Assembly (NCBI RefSeq): GCF_007954355.1
Contig: NZ_VOLR01000002.1
Span: 124,001-188,000 of the forward strand
Reading direction: 5' to 3'
Length of the DNA stretch: 64,000 nt
Source: Colwellia hornerae
Lineage (GTDB): Bacteria; Pseudomonadota; Gammaproteobacteria; Enterobacterales; Alteromonadaceae
Of this stretch, positions 44,611 through 54,363 are shown one piece after another. How positions within the stretch are numbered: position 1 is the stretch's first letter; every line of letters starts with the position of its first letter. The position numbers and the translations under genes were made by a program. The notes under the pieces are model-generated. The model did no database searches. It saw only the letters and a program-made list of their open reading frames with translations, and was not told the DNA's origin.

Positions 44611-47280
44611 CTAGATATTGCCGTTAAGGTAGTCAATAAAGGCATCTTCTTCTAGCGGACGACTAAAGAAATATCCTTGAATATAATGGCACTGATGCTT
44701 TGTTAATAATTGACATTGAGCAAGATCTTCAACCCCTTCAGCAACCACTTTTAAACCTAAACTTTTCGCCATCGACAAGATAGCGCAAGCCAAAGCTTCA
44801 TCTTCTGAGTTAAAGGTAATGTCTTTAATAAAAGCGCGGTCTATTTTTAATATACTAATAGGAAAACGTTTTAAATAGCTAAGTGATGAGTAACCGGTAC
44901 CAAAGTCATCAATAGAAAGCTCTATACCCATAGCTCTTATAGCTAACAATTGAATTAAAGTTTGATCATCTTCTTGAATTAATAAGCTTTCAGTCATTTC
45001 AAGAATAAGTGAATCTGGAGCAAGCTGGGTTTTTGCTAAGATAGTTTCAAGTTTACTGATAAAATCCTGACGTTGAAACTGTACACTCGAAATATTAACT
45101 GATATTTTTGGGGCATGGTCAAATTGGCTTTGCCAGCGTTTAGCTTGCTTACAAGCTTGTTCTAAGACCCAGTCACCAATCTCAATAATAAAACCAATAT
45201 CTTCTGCTAATGCAATAAACTCAGCGGGTGGAACCAAGCCTTTTATCGGATGCAGCCATCTAACTAGGGCTTCAGCAGAAACAATTTTATTGGTACTGAC
45301 TTGATGAATCGGTTGGTAATGTAAAATTAACTCATTGTTGACAATAACCTTGCGCAACTCAACTTCTAAATATCTTCTTTGTTGGGCCTTAACATCCATT
45401 TCTTTGGTAAAAAATTGCACATTATTCTTACCTTTTTCTTTGGCTTTATACATAGCACTATCAGCCTTGCTTAATAGCTCTTCGTATGTGCTGCCATCGT
45501 CTGGAAATATCGATATACCTATACTTGCGGTAACATAAGCTTCTCTTTCTACTAATTGAAATGGCTTGGCAATTTTATCCAATATCTGACTGGCAATTTT
45601 TTCACAACTAAAGACACTATTGTCCCCCGACAAGATTATTGCAAACTCATCACCACTTAAACGACTCACGGTGTCTGCCTTTCTCACGGTTTCCTTGATG
45701 CGCTGTGTGGTTAATTTTAGCAGCAGATCTCCTTTAGCGTGGCCAAAGGTGTCATTGACATTCTTAAAGCCATCTAAATCAATAAAAAATATCGCAACCC
45801 TATTCTTGTCCCGTTGAGCAATTTCTAAAGTATACTCAAACCTGTCGACGAGTAAATTCCGATTGGCGAGACCGGTTAATGAATCATAATTGGCTTGGCG
45901 ATATATTTTATCTTCGGCCTTTTTACGTTTAGTAATATCGCTAAATAATGAAACATAAGACTCTAATTGCCCAAACTCATCCTTCAAAGCAGTAACAGAC
46001 AACCATTCATAAAAAACCTCACCATTTTTCCGTCGATTACAGATTTCACCTTGCCATTGTCCCAAGTTTTCTAGATCTGTAGTCATTCGTTGGTAAAACT
46101 CATTATCATGATGCCCTGAGCTTAACAAAGCCGGATTTTTACCTAAGACTTCTTGTTCCTCGTAGCCAGTAATTAATATAAAGGCTTGATTAACTGCAAC
46201 AATATTATTATCTACATCGGTAACCATCACAGCTTCTGTCGCGGTTTTAAATACGGTTGAAGCGAGTCTGAGCTGCTTTTCATCTTGCTTAATTTGGGTA
46301 ATATCTTCTTTAATACTCACATAACTAGTGATTTTATTTTTAGCGTCTTTTAGAGGATACACATTGGCTTTTTCCCAAATATTATCACCGTTTTTTCGCT
46401 GATTATAAAATTCCCCTGCCCAGTGTTTGCCTGATGTTATCGTTGCCCATAAGTTTTCATATAAACTGGTCTGATGAAATCCCGATTTAAGAATATTTGT
46501 TTTTTTACCAATCACTTCAGTTGCTTCAAATCCGGAACTGTTAATAAATTCTTTATTAACATAAGTGATAATACCATTGAGGTCTGTCGTTTGAATTGAG
46601 ACCGGACTTTGCTCTACTATTTGGGCGATTAATGAGCGCTGTGCTTCGGCTTCATTTTTTCGTTTTAGCATAAAGAGTAAAAAGAAGGTCAAGGTAGATA
46701 ATAATAAGATACCAATCACTAATAGTTGTATTAAGTCTTTTTTAGTTTTATCTATTTGGCTAACTTGTTTGTCGACCAGTTTTTCTAAATTACTTTGGTA
46801 ATGCCATAGCGCTTGCTGATATTTCCTTTCCGCTGTTACGTCTTGGATGATGGAAAACAGTACCGCTTGACTATTAAAATTTATCGGAATGGAATACGAC
46901 GACACTGTTTTGATATCACCATTGCTAATTTTATGTCTAAAGATGAAATAATTTCTATTTTCTGATTTAGCTAAGGCTCTTTCTGAAGCAACTTGCTCTG
47001 CACTCAACAAGTTAATATCTTGAATAGACAGTGACTCTAACTCTTTCTTTGCAAAACCATAAAAATGATGAGCCGCTGAATTTGCCTTAAGAATATTGCC
47101 GGTTTTAGGTTCAATAATTAACATAACCGCACTATGTTTTTCAAAAATAGCGGTAAAGTCACTATTTGACAATGTGTCGCTTGAAAATAATATCTGCGTT
47201 AACAAAAAGAAAGCATACCCATAGTTTTTGGGGATGATTTTTATCGCCTTTAACAGGCGGGAGCGCTTAACATCGAACAT
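44611..47280 (-). CDS. PAS-GGDEF-EAL c-di-GMP signalling protein
   Basis: The 889-residue inner-membrane protein has an N-terminal hydrophobic segment (about 20-37), a PAS domain (about 40-150), and a second membrane segment (about 185-205). Two more PAS/PAC units (about 215-465) follow, then GGDEF (about 470-635) and EAL (about 645-885) domains. The GGDEF motif reads SGDEF, a common permitted variant, with an RxxD inhibitory site (RKAD) five residues before it. The EAL motif SAEALVRW and the loop DDFGTGYSS are intact, so phosphodiesterase activity is likely. The first PAS may lie outside the membrane. The gene is isolated, with noncoding sequence on both sides. Confidence 0.93.
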   Translation of the reverse strand: MFDVKRSRLLKAIKIIPKNYGYAFFLLTQILFSSDTLSNSDFTAIFEKHSAVMLIIEPKTGNILKANSAAHHFYGFAKKELESLSIQDINLLSAEQVASERALAKSENRNYFIFRHKISNGDIKTVSSYSIPINFNSQAVLFSIIQDVTAERKYQQALWHYQSNLEKLVDKQVSQIDKTKKDLIQLLVIGILLLSTLTFFLLFMLKRKNEAEAQRSLIAQIVEQSPVSIQTTDLNGIITYVNKEFINSSGFEATEVIGKKTNILKSGFHQTSLYENLWATITSGKHWAGEFYNQRKNGDNIWEKANVYPLKDAKNKITSYVSIKEDITQIKQDEKQLRLASTVFKTATEAVMVTDVDNNIVAVNQAFILITGYEEQEVLGKNPALLSSGHHDNEFYQRMTTDLENLGQWQGEICNRRKNGEVFYEWLSVTALKDEFGQLESYVSLFSDITKRKKAEDKIYRQANYDSLTGLANRNLLVDRFEYTLEIAQRDKNRVAIFFIDLDGFKNVNDTFGHAKGDLLLKLTTQRIKETVRKADTVSRLSGDEFAIILSGDNSVFSCEKIASQILDKIAKPFQLVEREAYVTASIGISIFPDDGSTYEELLSKADSAMYKAKEKGKNNVQFFTKEMDVKAQQRRYLEVELRKVIVNNELILHYQPIHQVSTNKIVSAEALVRWLHPIKGLVPPAEFIALAEDIGFIIEIGDWVLEQACKQAKRWQSQFDHAPKISVNISSVQFQRQDFISKLETILAKTQLAPDSLILEMTESLLIQEDDQTLIQLLAIRAMGIELSIDDFGTGYSSLSYLKRFPISILKIDRAFIKDITFNSEDEALACAILSMAKSLGLKVVAEGVEDLAQCQLLTKHQCHYIQGYFFSRPLEEDAFIDYLNGNI

Positions 47281-47469
47281 ATGAACTCACTATACTTAAC
47301 ATGAAGATAACATCTCATTTGAAGTAAACACTGTATTAAGGTAGTTCGTTAAATTAACTTAATTCCATTTAATACAGCGATAGTAACATAGAGTGATATT
47401 AATAACAGAAAGTCAAAAACGCTATAAAAACAAACTATATCAACAATTTCACACTAGCCACTAAAAAAA

Positions 47470-47490
47470 AGCCACCCTACTAGGGTGGCT
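47470..47490 (-). terminator. Terminator of the large S8 protease gene
   Basis: AGCCACCCTA and its complement (47470-47479 with 47481-47490) give a GC-rich stem of about nine pairs with a tight loop. Eight T follow on the minus strand. It lies about 60 bp downstream of the protease stop. Confidence 0.88.
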
Positions 47491-47549
47491 CTTAACTTAA
47501 CAACATTATGGCTTAAACCATCGCTGTTGCTACTTAGGGTCGATGAAGT

Positions 47550-50500
47550 TTACGGTAAAGTATTAGCGGTATCATTTACTAACTCACTAACAACACTGCC
47601 CGTTAACGGATTAACTATCACCTGGATAACTTGCTGTTGTAAACTTGGCTCGGAAGCAACTTCTGCCGCTTGAATTTCTGCCGCGTTAGTGGTTGTCGAT
47701 TGACGCTGTTTATAAGCTGTTACCTTAACTTTAAATCTAAACAGTTCAGTTGGAGTATTAGAAAACTGAAGCGTTCTTATTTCCGTCATTTCTTGCGAAG
47801 AAAAAACTTCATCGCTGCCAAGCTGTTTTGAGTAATCAAAATCGCCATGACTACCACCGCCACTATCCGCGTTAATCACTTTAACATTTCCGCTATTTGA
47901 ATATATATCAAACACCGTTAACTCGATGTTAGGTATATAATCGTTGCCACTGTCGTTTGTCATCGATAAATCAAGACTAAAAACACCGGTTGTTAAGTTA
48001 ACATTAGACATTGTTGTATGAATATCTGCAGTTATATCTTCTTGGCTTCGACGGTCTACTAGCACTGCCACAGATTCACTTGGCATTGAGACATAATAAC
48101 CAATACGGCCATCAAACAAGGCACGCATGCGGTAATGATTCAATCCATTAGCGGCATTAACCACGTTATAGCTCGAGGTCATCTCATCAACCAATGCAAT
48201 CGGCGAGAAGTCGACACCATCCGTAGAGTGTTCAATTTCAAAGCCAGACTCGCCGCCATTAGCGGTCCACGATAAAGTGATATTGCCATCGAAATCAACA
48301 CTTTGATCATCATTATTAGTGTAGTCAGCAGCAGGTGCCGCTAAAGTAGGCGCTAAACCACCCAATGCTTTAGTGACCACTAAGTCATAATCAACCGGCG
48401 CGTTAGCCCAACCTGAGACACGAACGATATAGGTACCAGCCATAGAAACTGATGCAGTGATGTGCTCAGGCTCGCCACTATTCGTTGATTTGGCTAATTC
48501 GTTACCGGCTGGATCTAATAAAAACAAATCAATATCATCGACCCCGTTGCCTGTATAGTTTAAGTCAGCGGTTAACTGAAAAACAGAGCCATCTACATCA
48601 ATTGGATAGTCTTGGTAAGTAACACCCGCAACGGCTGCTGCGTTATTATCACCGGCTAATAATGTCCCTTGATAAGCGGTAGACTGATTGCCAACAACTC
48701 CAGCAGGTTCTGACATGGTTGGTTTTAAATAGAATGGCATACGTAATGTTTCACCGCCATCGGCTCGCTCAGCAATGACATACCACATCATTTGCAAATG
48801 TGAAATATCATTGTTACCACGTTCAATCCAAGTATTACGGACTTTATCACCGTCGATAACCGCATTAACGTCAAAAGTAACTTCCCCATTCGCGTTAACG
48901 GTCAATGTATCGGTTGATAACTCAACAGCAAGCCCGTCAATTTCCAGCTCACGGTTATTAGCGACACTTAACTGGTAAGTTACCTCACCTGCATCTAGCC
49001 CTTTTAAGGTCACGGTTACTGGTTCATGATGAGTAATACGGTTGTTAATCACCGGTAAAGTACCAAAGGAATAACTGGCAAGAAATTCAGGTTCAATAAC
49101 ACCATCACCGGTAACACCCATGATAGCTTTGGCATGTGCTGCTGCATAAACATCAATTAATCCAGCACCTTGTGCAAGAATACTGTCATTATTTTCGTTA
49201 TCTGCTTTTGGTGTACCATCACCATAACGTGGGTTGGTAGCGGTATTCATCAAGGCAGCTCTTATTGTTGCTACCGACCAATCAGGGTTAACCTGTCGAA
49301 CCAAAGCGGCAGCACCGGCAACATGGGGTGAAGCCATACTTGTACCGCTCGCTTGCGTGTAACCACTCGCATCAGCCATTGAAGCAACCGGAGGACCTGT
49401 TTTAGTTGTCGCGGCTAATATAGCTACCCCTGGCGCGGCTAAATCTGCTTTGATTTGCCCCAAACCGATAATTGGACCACGAGAACTAAAGCCAGCAATA
49501 CCGGGTTCGAACATACTTGGATCCATCGGGTTTAGCTGAATCGAACGCATAGAAACACCTGCACTGTCATAGCCTAGTGATTGTAAAATATTGCCGTTAG
49601 TACCAGAAATTGTTACTACGGGTGTTGCTGCTGGCGCTAATACTGCGCCAAGATCTCCTGCTTCACTGTTATAGACGACAGTAGCAATAGCTCCTTTTGC
49701 CTGGCAGTTAGCCGCTTTATTAGCAAATAAACCTGTACCATTATCTGCGGCTTCAGCCGTACTGCCACGCTTAACTAAACAAATATTACCGGCGACAGTA
49801 ACCGGTACTTGCTCTGGCGTATCAGCGAGTCCGGCAAATACGTAGCGACCTGCAAGTGGAGCCGTGATCGGTTGTTTAGCATTTGAGTCAGATGATAACG
49901 CCGCGGACATAGCGCCAACACTTGCATCCGGAGCGGTACCTGCTTCATTAAGTACTTCAACACTATTAGGAATAACCCCCGGATCATTACTTGCTGCAAC
50001 CGCAATGACATGGCGACCGGCGGCAGGAGAGCCAAGCGTGCTTTCACCTGGACCATCGTTACCGGCAGCAGCAACCACAACAACACCCGCTAGCGCAGCA
50101 TTACTGGCAGCAACGGCCGTTGAATCATCAGGACCGCCTGCGCCGCCAAGACTTAAATTAATAACATCAGCGACCGGTTTAGCATAGCCAGTTAAACTAC
50201 GCGGAGAAACCGCATCTTCAAGCGCTAAAATAGTCGCTGGAGAAAGACAACGACCCGCAACATTACACACTTGATAACCCATCAATTGTGCTTGAGGCGC
50301 TACGCCATGAACCGCTATATCATCAGCGGTATTGGGTAAACTATCAGGACCGGGTGCATAACCTAAATAACCAGCAGCCGTTGCGGCAACGTGAGTACCA
50401 TGACCAAAAGCGTCCATCGCTTCGCCGGTAATAGGCAAGTAGTAAGCAACCTTATTGTTATTAGCAGCAGCGAGTGGCGGCAGTGCACCATGGCGAGGCG

Positions 50501-51092
50501 GTGTGGCATCAGCGCCAAACATCGCGTTAGTCCAATCAATACCGGTATCAATAACGGCGATATATACCCCTTGACCTTCAAAACCTTCACGGTGATCATC
50601 ATAACTGCCCAGCTCAGCTATCTGCCCATATAATTTGGGGGCCTTAGTGTAAGCGGTACTTTTATCAAGACTTGGCGATAACTCCCTAACCTGATGGACT
50701 TTTTTAACTTCTGGCAAGGCTGACAAAACTGCGATTGACGCATCATTAACATCGATAGTGACCCCGTTAAAAACCAAAGTGTATCTATAGTCAACCGATA
50801 ACGCATTGCCACCTGGCATCGCTAAGCTAGCTGATTCAACTTGTGCGTCAATACCACGTGATTCTAAAAGTGCTAAAAAATTATCTTGCTGAGCTTTTAA
50901 ATCACTGCGATAAGATTGAATTTGTTCGTTAGTTAAAGGTGTTCCAGCCTTACGAGCTTTATAAATTTTGTGAGCAGCTGGCGCTTGCGCTAATTCGACA
51001 ATCACCGATTGAGCCGCACTAAAAGTCGACGTTGCGCCTAACGCAACAGCAATAAATAAGTGCGTACCATTTTTTTTAAAAAATTTTGACAT
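47550..51092 (-). CDS. Large secreted subtilisin-like (S8) serine protease
   Basis: This 1180-residue protein is exported (signal MSKFFKKNGTHLFIAVALGA and on to about residue 27). An I9-type propeptide (about 28-140) precedes the S8 catalytic domain with Asp182 (AVIDTGID), His231 (GHGTHVAAT), Asn345 (AAAGNDG) and Ser585 (GTSMASPHVAG). A protease-associated (PA) domain is inserted at about 400-510. The C-terminal half holds beta-sandwich segments, including a prepeptidase-C-like region (DIDLFLLDPAGNELA) and a fibronectin-like region (FEIEHSTDG). It probably digests extracellular protein. No GlyGly-CTERM or other obvious surface-sorting tail is seen. A sequence element shared with the other protease lies upstream. 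Confidence 0.95.
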   Translation of the reverse strand: MSKFFKKNGTHLFIAVALGATSTFSAAQSVIVELAQAPAAHKIYKARKAGTPLTNEQIQSYRSDLKAQQDNFLALLESRGIDAQVESASLAMPGGNALSVDYRYTLVFNGVTIDVNDASIAVLSALPEVKKVHQVRELSPSLDKSTAYTKAPKLYGQIAELGSYDDHREGFEGQGVYIAVIDTGIDWTNAMFGADATPPRHGALPPLAAANNNKVAYYLPITGEAMDAFGHGTHVAATAAGYLGYAPGPDSLPNTADDIAVHGVAPQAQLMGYQVCNVAGRCLSPATILALEDAVSPRSLTGYAKPVADVINLSLGGAGGPDDSTAVAASNAALAGVVVVAAAGNDGPGESTLGSPAAGRHVIAVAASNDPGVIPNSVEVLNEAGTAPDASVGAMSAALSSDSNAKQPITAPLAGRYVFAGLADTPEQVPVTVAGNICLVKRGSTAEAADNGTGLFANKAANCQAKGAIATVVYNSEAGDLGAVLAPAATPVVTISGTNGNILQSLGYDSAGVSMRSIQLNPMDPSMFEPGIAGFSSRGPIIGLGQIKADLAAPGVAILAATTKTGPPVASMADASGYTQASGTSMASPHVAGAAALVRQVNPDWSVATIRAALMNTATNPRYGDGTPKADNENNDSILAQGAGLIDVYAAAHAKAIMGVTGDGVIEPEFLASYSFGTLPVINNRITHHEPVTVTLKGLDAGEVTYQLSVANNRELEIDGLAVELSTDTLTVNANGEVTFDVNAVIDGDKVRNTWIERGNNDISHLQMMWYVIAERADGGETLRMPFYLKPTMSEPAGVVGNQSTAYQGTLLAGDNNAAAVAGVTYQDYPIDVDGSVFQLTADLNYTGNGVDDIDLFLLDPAGNELAKSTNSGEPEHITASVSMAGTYIVRVSGWANAPVDYDLVVTKALGGLAPTLAAPAADYTNNDDQSVDFDGNITLSWTANGGESGFEIEHSTDGVDFSPIALVDEMTSSYNVVNAANGLNHYRMRALFDGRIGYYVSMPSESVAVLVDRRSQEDITADIHTTMSNVNLTTGVFSLDLSMTNDSGNDYIPNIELTVFDIYSNSGNVKVINADSGGGSHGDFDYSKQLGSDEVFSSQEMTEIRTLQFSNTPTELFRFKVKVTAYKQRQSTTTNAAEIQAAEVASEPSLQQQVIQVIVNPLTGSVVSELVNDTANTLP

Positions 51093-51226
51093 AATAAATT
51101 TCTCACTTTGGATTAACAGTTATCTAGTCATTTTGTTATTATTTTTGACTAGATTGAGTTTTATATTCACCCGGTTAAATTCCCATAAATGAAAAAAACA
51201 AACTATCCGGTTTTCCCCTTAGTTGA

Positions 51227-51243
51227 ATCAGGGAAATCCCCTG
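51227..51243 (-). promoter_or_regulatory. Shared GGGG-TTTCCCTGAT element upstream of the large protease
   Basis: ATCAGGGAAATCCCC at 51227-51241, extended to 51243, contains an inverted repeat CAGGG-5-CCCTG. A near-identical copy is found upstream of the second protease gene at 54326. It lies about 135 bp before the protease ATG, in a position where an activator or repressor could bind. Confidence 0.45.
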
Positions 51244-51342
51244 CACTGACTTCTTAAAAAATTAACGCTAAATAGCTAAAGCTCTAATGCGCCAATATTT
51301 TTCAAAGGGTTAAGCAATAAAAACACATAAACATTAAACAAA

Positions 51343-51374
51343 AAAACACCAACCAAATTAATGATTGATGTTTT
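51343..51374 (-). terminator. Terminator beyond the large-protease promoter region
   Basis: Ten-base arms (51343-51352 and 51365-51374) pair with one mismatch and are followed on the minus strand by seven T. It lies 65 bp after the DEAD-box helicase stop codon and would end that transcript before the large protease gene. Confidence 0.65.
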
Positions 51375-51438
51375 ATTTGTTTACCGAGATATTAACTCAG
51401 TCGTCTGAAAATTTATCCAGCTGCGAACTTACCCACTT

Positions 51439-52758
51439 TTATTCTGCTTCGCCATGTCCTGCCCAAATATCAGCGTTTATAGTATTAGCCGAAGCTTTCT
51501 TTTTACGCTTTTTCTTACCGGTACCTTCAGGCTTTGCCATGGGTTTCTCTGCGGCAGTGATTGAATCACTACTGACTTCATCGGCTTCAAAACCTTTAAC
51601 TTGTTCGCGTTCAAGACGAATTTTATTTTTCTTTTCAATGACACTAAAATGATGAAAGTCTTCATGGTCAATCAATGATAAGGCTAAACCTACTTCACCG
51701 GCACGGCCACTTCGACCAATACGGTGCATATAGTCTGACGGGCTTCTTGGTAAGTTGAAATTGATGACTACTGGCAGTTTTTCAATGTCTAGTCCGCGAG
51801 CGGCTATATCTGTGGCAATCAACACGTCAATCTCGCCGGCTTTAAAACCATCAAGCACTCGGCTACGTTCGCCTTGGCCTTTATCACCATGAAACACTGC
51901 CGCGGTAATACCGCGTTTAGCAAGTTTTTCAGCTAAATGCTCACAGTGGTGTTTAGCATTAACAAAGATAAGCGCTTGTCGCCATTCATTTTCTGCAATT
52001 AAATGTGCTAACACTGCTGTTTTTTCGCCTTTGTTAACGGTAAAAACACGCTGAACTAGCGTACTCGCATCGGCACTTTGAACTTGTATCTCAATCGGGT
52101 TGTTAAGTAATTCTTGGGTTAACGCTTTTACTTGCTCAGGAAAGGTTGCTGAAAATAATAATATTTGTTTTTTCTTTGGCAATAAGGCTAATAGCGCAGA
52201 TAGCTCTTCGGTAAAGCCTAAACTTAACATCCGATCGGCTTCATCAAGCACTAAGGTGCTAACCAAATCGAGTTTAATGGCATTAGTTGAAATTAAATCA
52301 AGTAATCGGCCCGGCGTTGCCACCAAAATGTCGGTGCCACCTCGTAATGCTAGCATTTGTGTATTCACAGATACACCACCGAAAACAGCGACAGTTTTAA
52401 TCGCACCATTAAAATGCGCAGCATAAGATTTGATGCTGTCAGCTACTTGTTTGGCAAGCTCACGCGTTGGCACCAAAATTAGCCCAGTAACATAATTACC
52501 CTTATTACTCTTACTACTTAAGGTTTTATCTGTGGGCTGTTGCAAAAAGATGTGCTGTAAAAGTGGCAGTGCAAAAGTGGCTGTTTTACCCGAACCGGTA
52601 TTTGCCCCTGCAATTAAGTCGCGTCCCGCTAAAACACTTGGGATAGCTTGCGCCTGAATAGGCGTGGGCTGCAGATATTCCAGCTCAGTTAATCGAGCTA
52701 ATAAAGGTGGAATAAGACCAAGTTCGGTAAACTGGGCTGGGGTTGAAATAGAGGTCAT
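51439..52758 (-). CDS. DEAD-box ATP-dependent RNA helicase (RhlE-like)
   Basis: The 439-residue cytoplasmic protein has the complete DEAD-box set: Q-motif QPTPIQAQAIP, Walker A GANTGSGKT, PTRELAKQV, TPGRLLDL, DEAD (LDEADRML), SAT, RGLDIEKLPVVINF and HRIGRSGR. A Lys-rich C-terminal tail (GKKKRKKK) probably binds RNA. Overall it resembles RhlE and related cold-adaptation helicases. Such enzymes unwind structured RNA in ribosome assembly or mRNA turnover and are useful in cold-adapted bacteria. It lies between the two protease genes on the same strand but is separated from both by hairpins. Confidence 0.93.
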   Translation of the reverse strand: MTSISTPAQFTELGLIPPLLARLTELEYLQPTPIQAQAIPSVLAGRDLIAGANTGSGKTATFALPLLQHIFLQQPTDKTLSSKSNKGNYVTGLILVPTRELAKQVADSIKSYAAHFNGAIKTVAVFGGVSVNTQMLALRGGTDILVATPGRLLDLISTNAIKLDLVSTLVLDEADRMLSLGFTEELSALLALLPKKKQILLFSATFPEQVKALTQELLNNPIEIQVQSADASTLVQRVFTVNKGEKTAVLAHLIAENEWRQALIFVNAKHHCEHLAEKLAKRGITAAVFHGDKGQGERSRVLDGFKAGEIDVLIATDIAARGLDIEKLPVVINFNLPRSPSDYMHRIGRSGRAGEVGLALSLIDHEDFHHFSVIEKKNKIRLEREQVKGFEADEVSSDSITAAEKPMAKPEGTGKKKRKKKASANTINADIWAGHGEAE

Positions 52759-52810
52759 TAAGATAAAGGGCTCAACGCTAAAATAAGTAAGGATATTTTA
52801 GCCTATTTTT

Positions 52811-52845
52811 GCCAAGGTAAGTTAGTAAAATTGACTAACCTTGGC
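52811..52845. other. Imperfect hairpin between S8 protease and helicase genes
   Basis: GCCAAGGT (52811-52818) pairs with ACCTTGGC (52838-52845), and a short inner TAGT/ACTA stem follows after a 4-base bulge. It lies in the 165-bp gap between the smaller protease stop and the helicase start. No T-run follows on either strand, so termination is uncertain. Confidence 0.4.
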
Positions 52846-52924
52846 AGAATGTCTTTGAATTAAATTCAAGTTAAGCAAACACCCTGACAAGATGCGTAAA
52901 TTTTACCTATTTATATTTACTACT

Positions 52925-54199
52925 TTATTTCAAGATTTCAGCATTAAGAAAATCTTCTTGATGAGGCTGACCCGTTGAATTGGTTAAATTAGCATTAGAC
53001 TCACTGTTGTAAAGTAACCAATCTCTTGCTGCGCCAAAAGCACTGCCATCAGGGTTTAGTGATATAGATTCTAAATAAAGCGCTAAAACACCGGCAACGT
53101 GAGGAGCGGCCATTGATGTACCACTCATAGTCGTCGTGCCACCACCACTTTTGGTCGATAAAATATTCGCGCCAGGCGCTGCAATAGCGACGGGCGCAGA
53201 TTGATGGCTAGTCCAACTAGCTGTGCCGTTGCCCCAGTTTGAAAAACCAGCCCAATCATCATTTATATCCGTTGCACTAACCGTTATCACCGCATCGTCA
53301 TAAGCTGCAGGTGTCGAACCATAAGCATCTGCACTGTCATTTCCTGCTGCTACAGCAAAAATAACCCCTTGATTTTTCGCATTACAGATAGCGCGATGAA
53401 AGTTATCATTACCGATAAAACCGTCATTGGTACAGGTACCGGTTTTAGACCCGTCGCCGCCCAAACTCATGTTAGCAACAACCGCTACGCCTAATGATTC
53501 AGCCTGCTGTGTTACCCAATCAATACCAGCAATAACACCTGAATTAGAACCACTACCCGCTGCATTTAATACTTTAACCGCATGTAAAGTAACAGACGGA
53601 GCCACGCCAATAACATCAAGATTATTATCTAATGCGCCAATAGTTCCGGCAACGTGTGTACCATGCCCTTGATCATCATCCCAATTATTTGAACAACCTA
53701 AACCAAGACACATTTCAACACTATAACCATTTGAGACATTGCTGGCTAAATCGGGGTGATCAGAATCGATACCGGTATCAATAACGTAAACATGGACACC
53801 TTGCCCAGTGTTTTCATCGGTATTTGCACCTATACGGCTAATTCCCCAAGGAGTCTCTTGCTGACTAGTCTGACAACCAAATAAGAAACTACAAGCTGCC
53901 GCTTGATTTGTAGTGCTTTTTGTTGCGTGAACTCGACCGTCTTTTGAAACGCTCAAAACGCGTTGATCTTGACTTAACTGGGCAAGTAATTTCGACGGAA
54001 CTGTTGCAGAAAACCCAGTAAAAACATGGCTATATGTATGTTTCGTCGATATAGCGTAATCGTCGATAAAATCAGCAACACTGGCGATTTGACTAGCATC
54101 TAGGCTAACGATAATATTACTAAGTACATTGTCTTCTCCAGCAATAGCTGGCAGTGCAATACAAGATGAAATCATTAAGCTTATTAATTTCTTTTTCAT
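52925..54199 (-). CDS. Secreted subtilisin-like (S8) serine protease
   Basis: From ATG 54199 (GGAG box eight bases upstream) this 424-residue protein has a signal peptide (about 1-20, ending PAIAG) and an I9 propeptide (about 25-90). The proteinase K-like catalytic domain has Asp141 (YVIDTGIDSDHPD), His179 (GHGTHVAGT), oxyanion Asn287 (VAAGNDSA) and Ser362 (SGTSMAAPHVAG). Two pairs of cysteines (CSFLFGC, and the MCLGLGC region) probably form disulfides. There is no C-terminal extension beyond the catalytic domain, unlike the larger neighbouring protease. The shared upstream element suggests that both are regulated together. A role in extracellular protein digestion is likely. Confidence 0.95.
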   Translation of the reverse strand: MKKKLISLMISSCIALPAIAGEDNVLSNIIVSLDASQIASVADFIDDYAISTKHTYSHVFTGFSATVPSKLLAQLSQDQRVLSVSKDGRVHATKSTTNQAAACSFLFGCQTSQQETPWGISRIGANTDENTGQGVHVYVIDTGIDSDHPDLASNVSNGYSVEMCLGLGCSNNWDDDQGHGTHVAGTIGALDNNLDVIGVAPSVTLHAVKVLNAAGSGSNSGVIAGIDWVTQQAESLGVAVVANMSLGGDGSKTGTCTNDGFIGNDNFHRAICNAKNQGVIFAVAAGNDSADAYGSTPAAYDDAVITVSATDINDDWAGFSNWGNGTASWTSHQSAPVAIAAPGANILSTKSGGGTTTMSGTSMAAPHVAGVLALYLESISLNPDGSAFGAARDWLLYNSESNANLTNSTGQPHQEDFLNAEILK

Positions 54200-54325
54200 T
54201 TTTGGCTCCACATAGTCTTAAGTTTTTTAAGCTACTCTAGGATAGAGCACTTAATTATTATTTTTGGTACACATCTAAAAGTAAATGTGTTGTTACCAAT
54301 GTAGAGTCTTGGTACTGGTATGACC

Positions 54326-54363
54326 ATCAGGGAAAACCCCCATTGTTAATAACAATACCCCCC
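54326..54363 (-). promoter_or_regulatory. Shared protease element and adjacent C-flanked palindrome
   Basis: ATCAGGGAAAACCCC (54326-54340) matches the element at 51227 at all but one base. Next to it is the palindrome ATTGTTA-A-TAACAAT (54342-54356) bounded by five and six C. It lies about 130 bp upstream of the protease ATG. Confidence 0.45.

Noticed and set aside
44611-47280. SGDEF as evidence of an inactive cyclase domain
   Set aside because: Ser in the first position is common in active cyclases, and the inhibitory site is kept. Inactivity cannot be inferred from it.
52811-52845. Hairpin as a rho-independent terminator of the smaller protease
   Set aside because: It has a 4-base bulge and lacks a T-run on either strand, so it was kept only as an unexplained hairpin.
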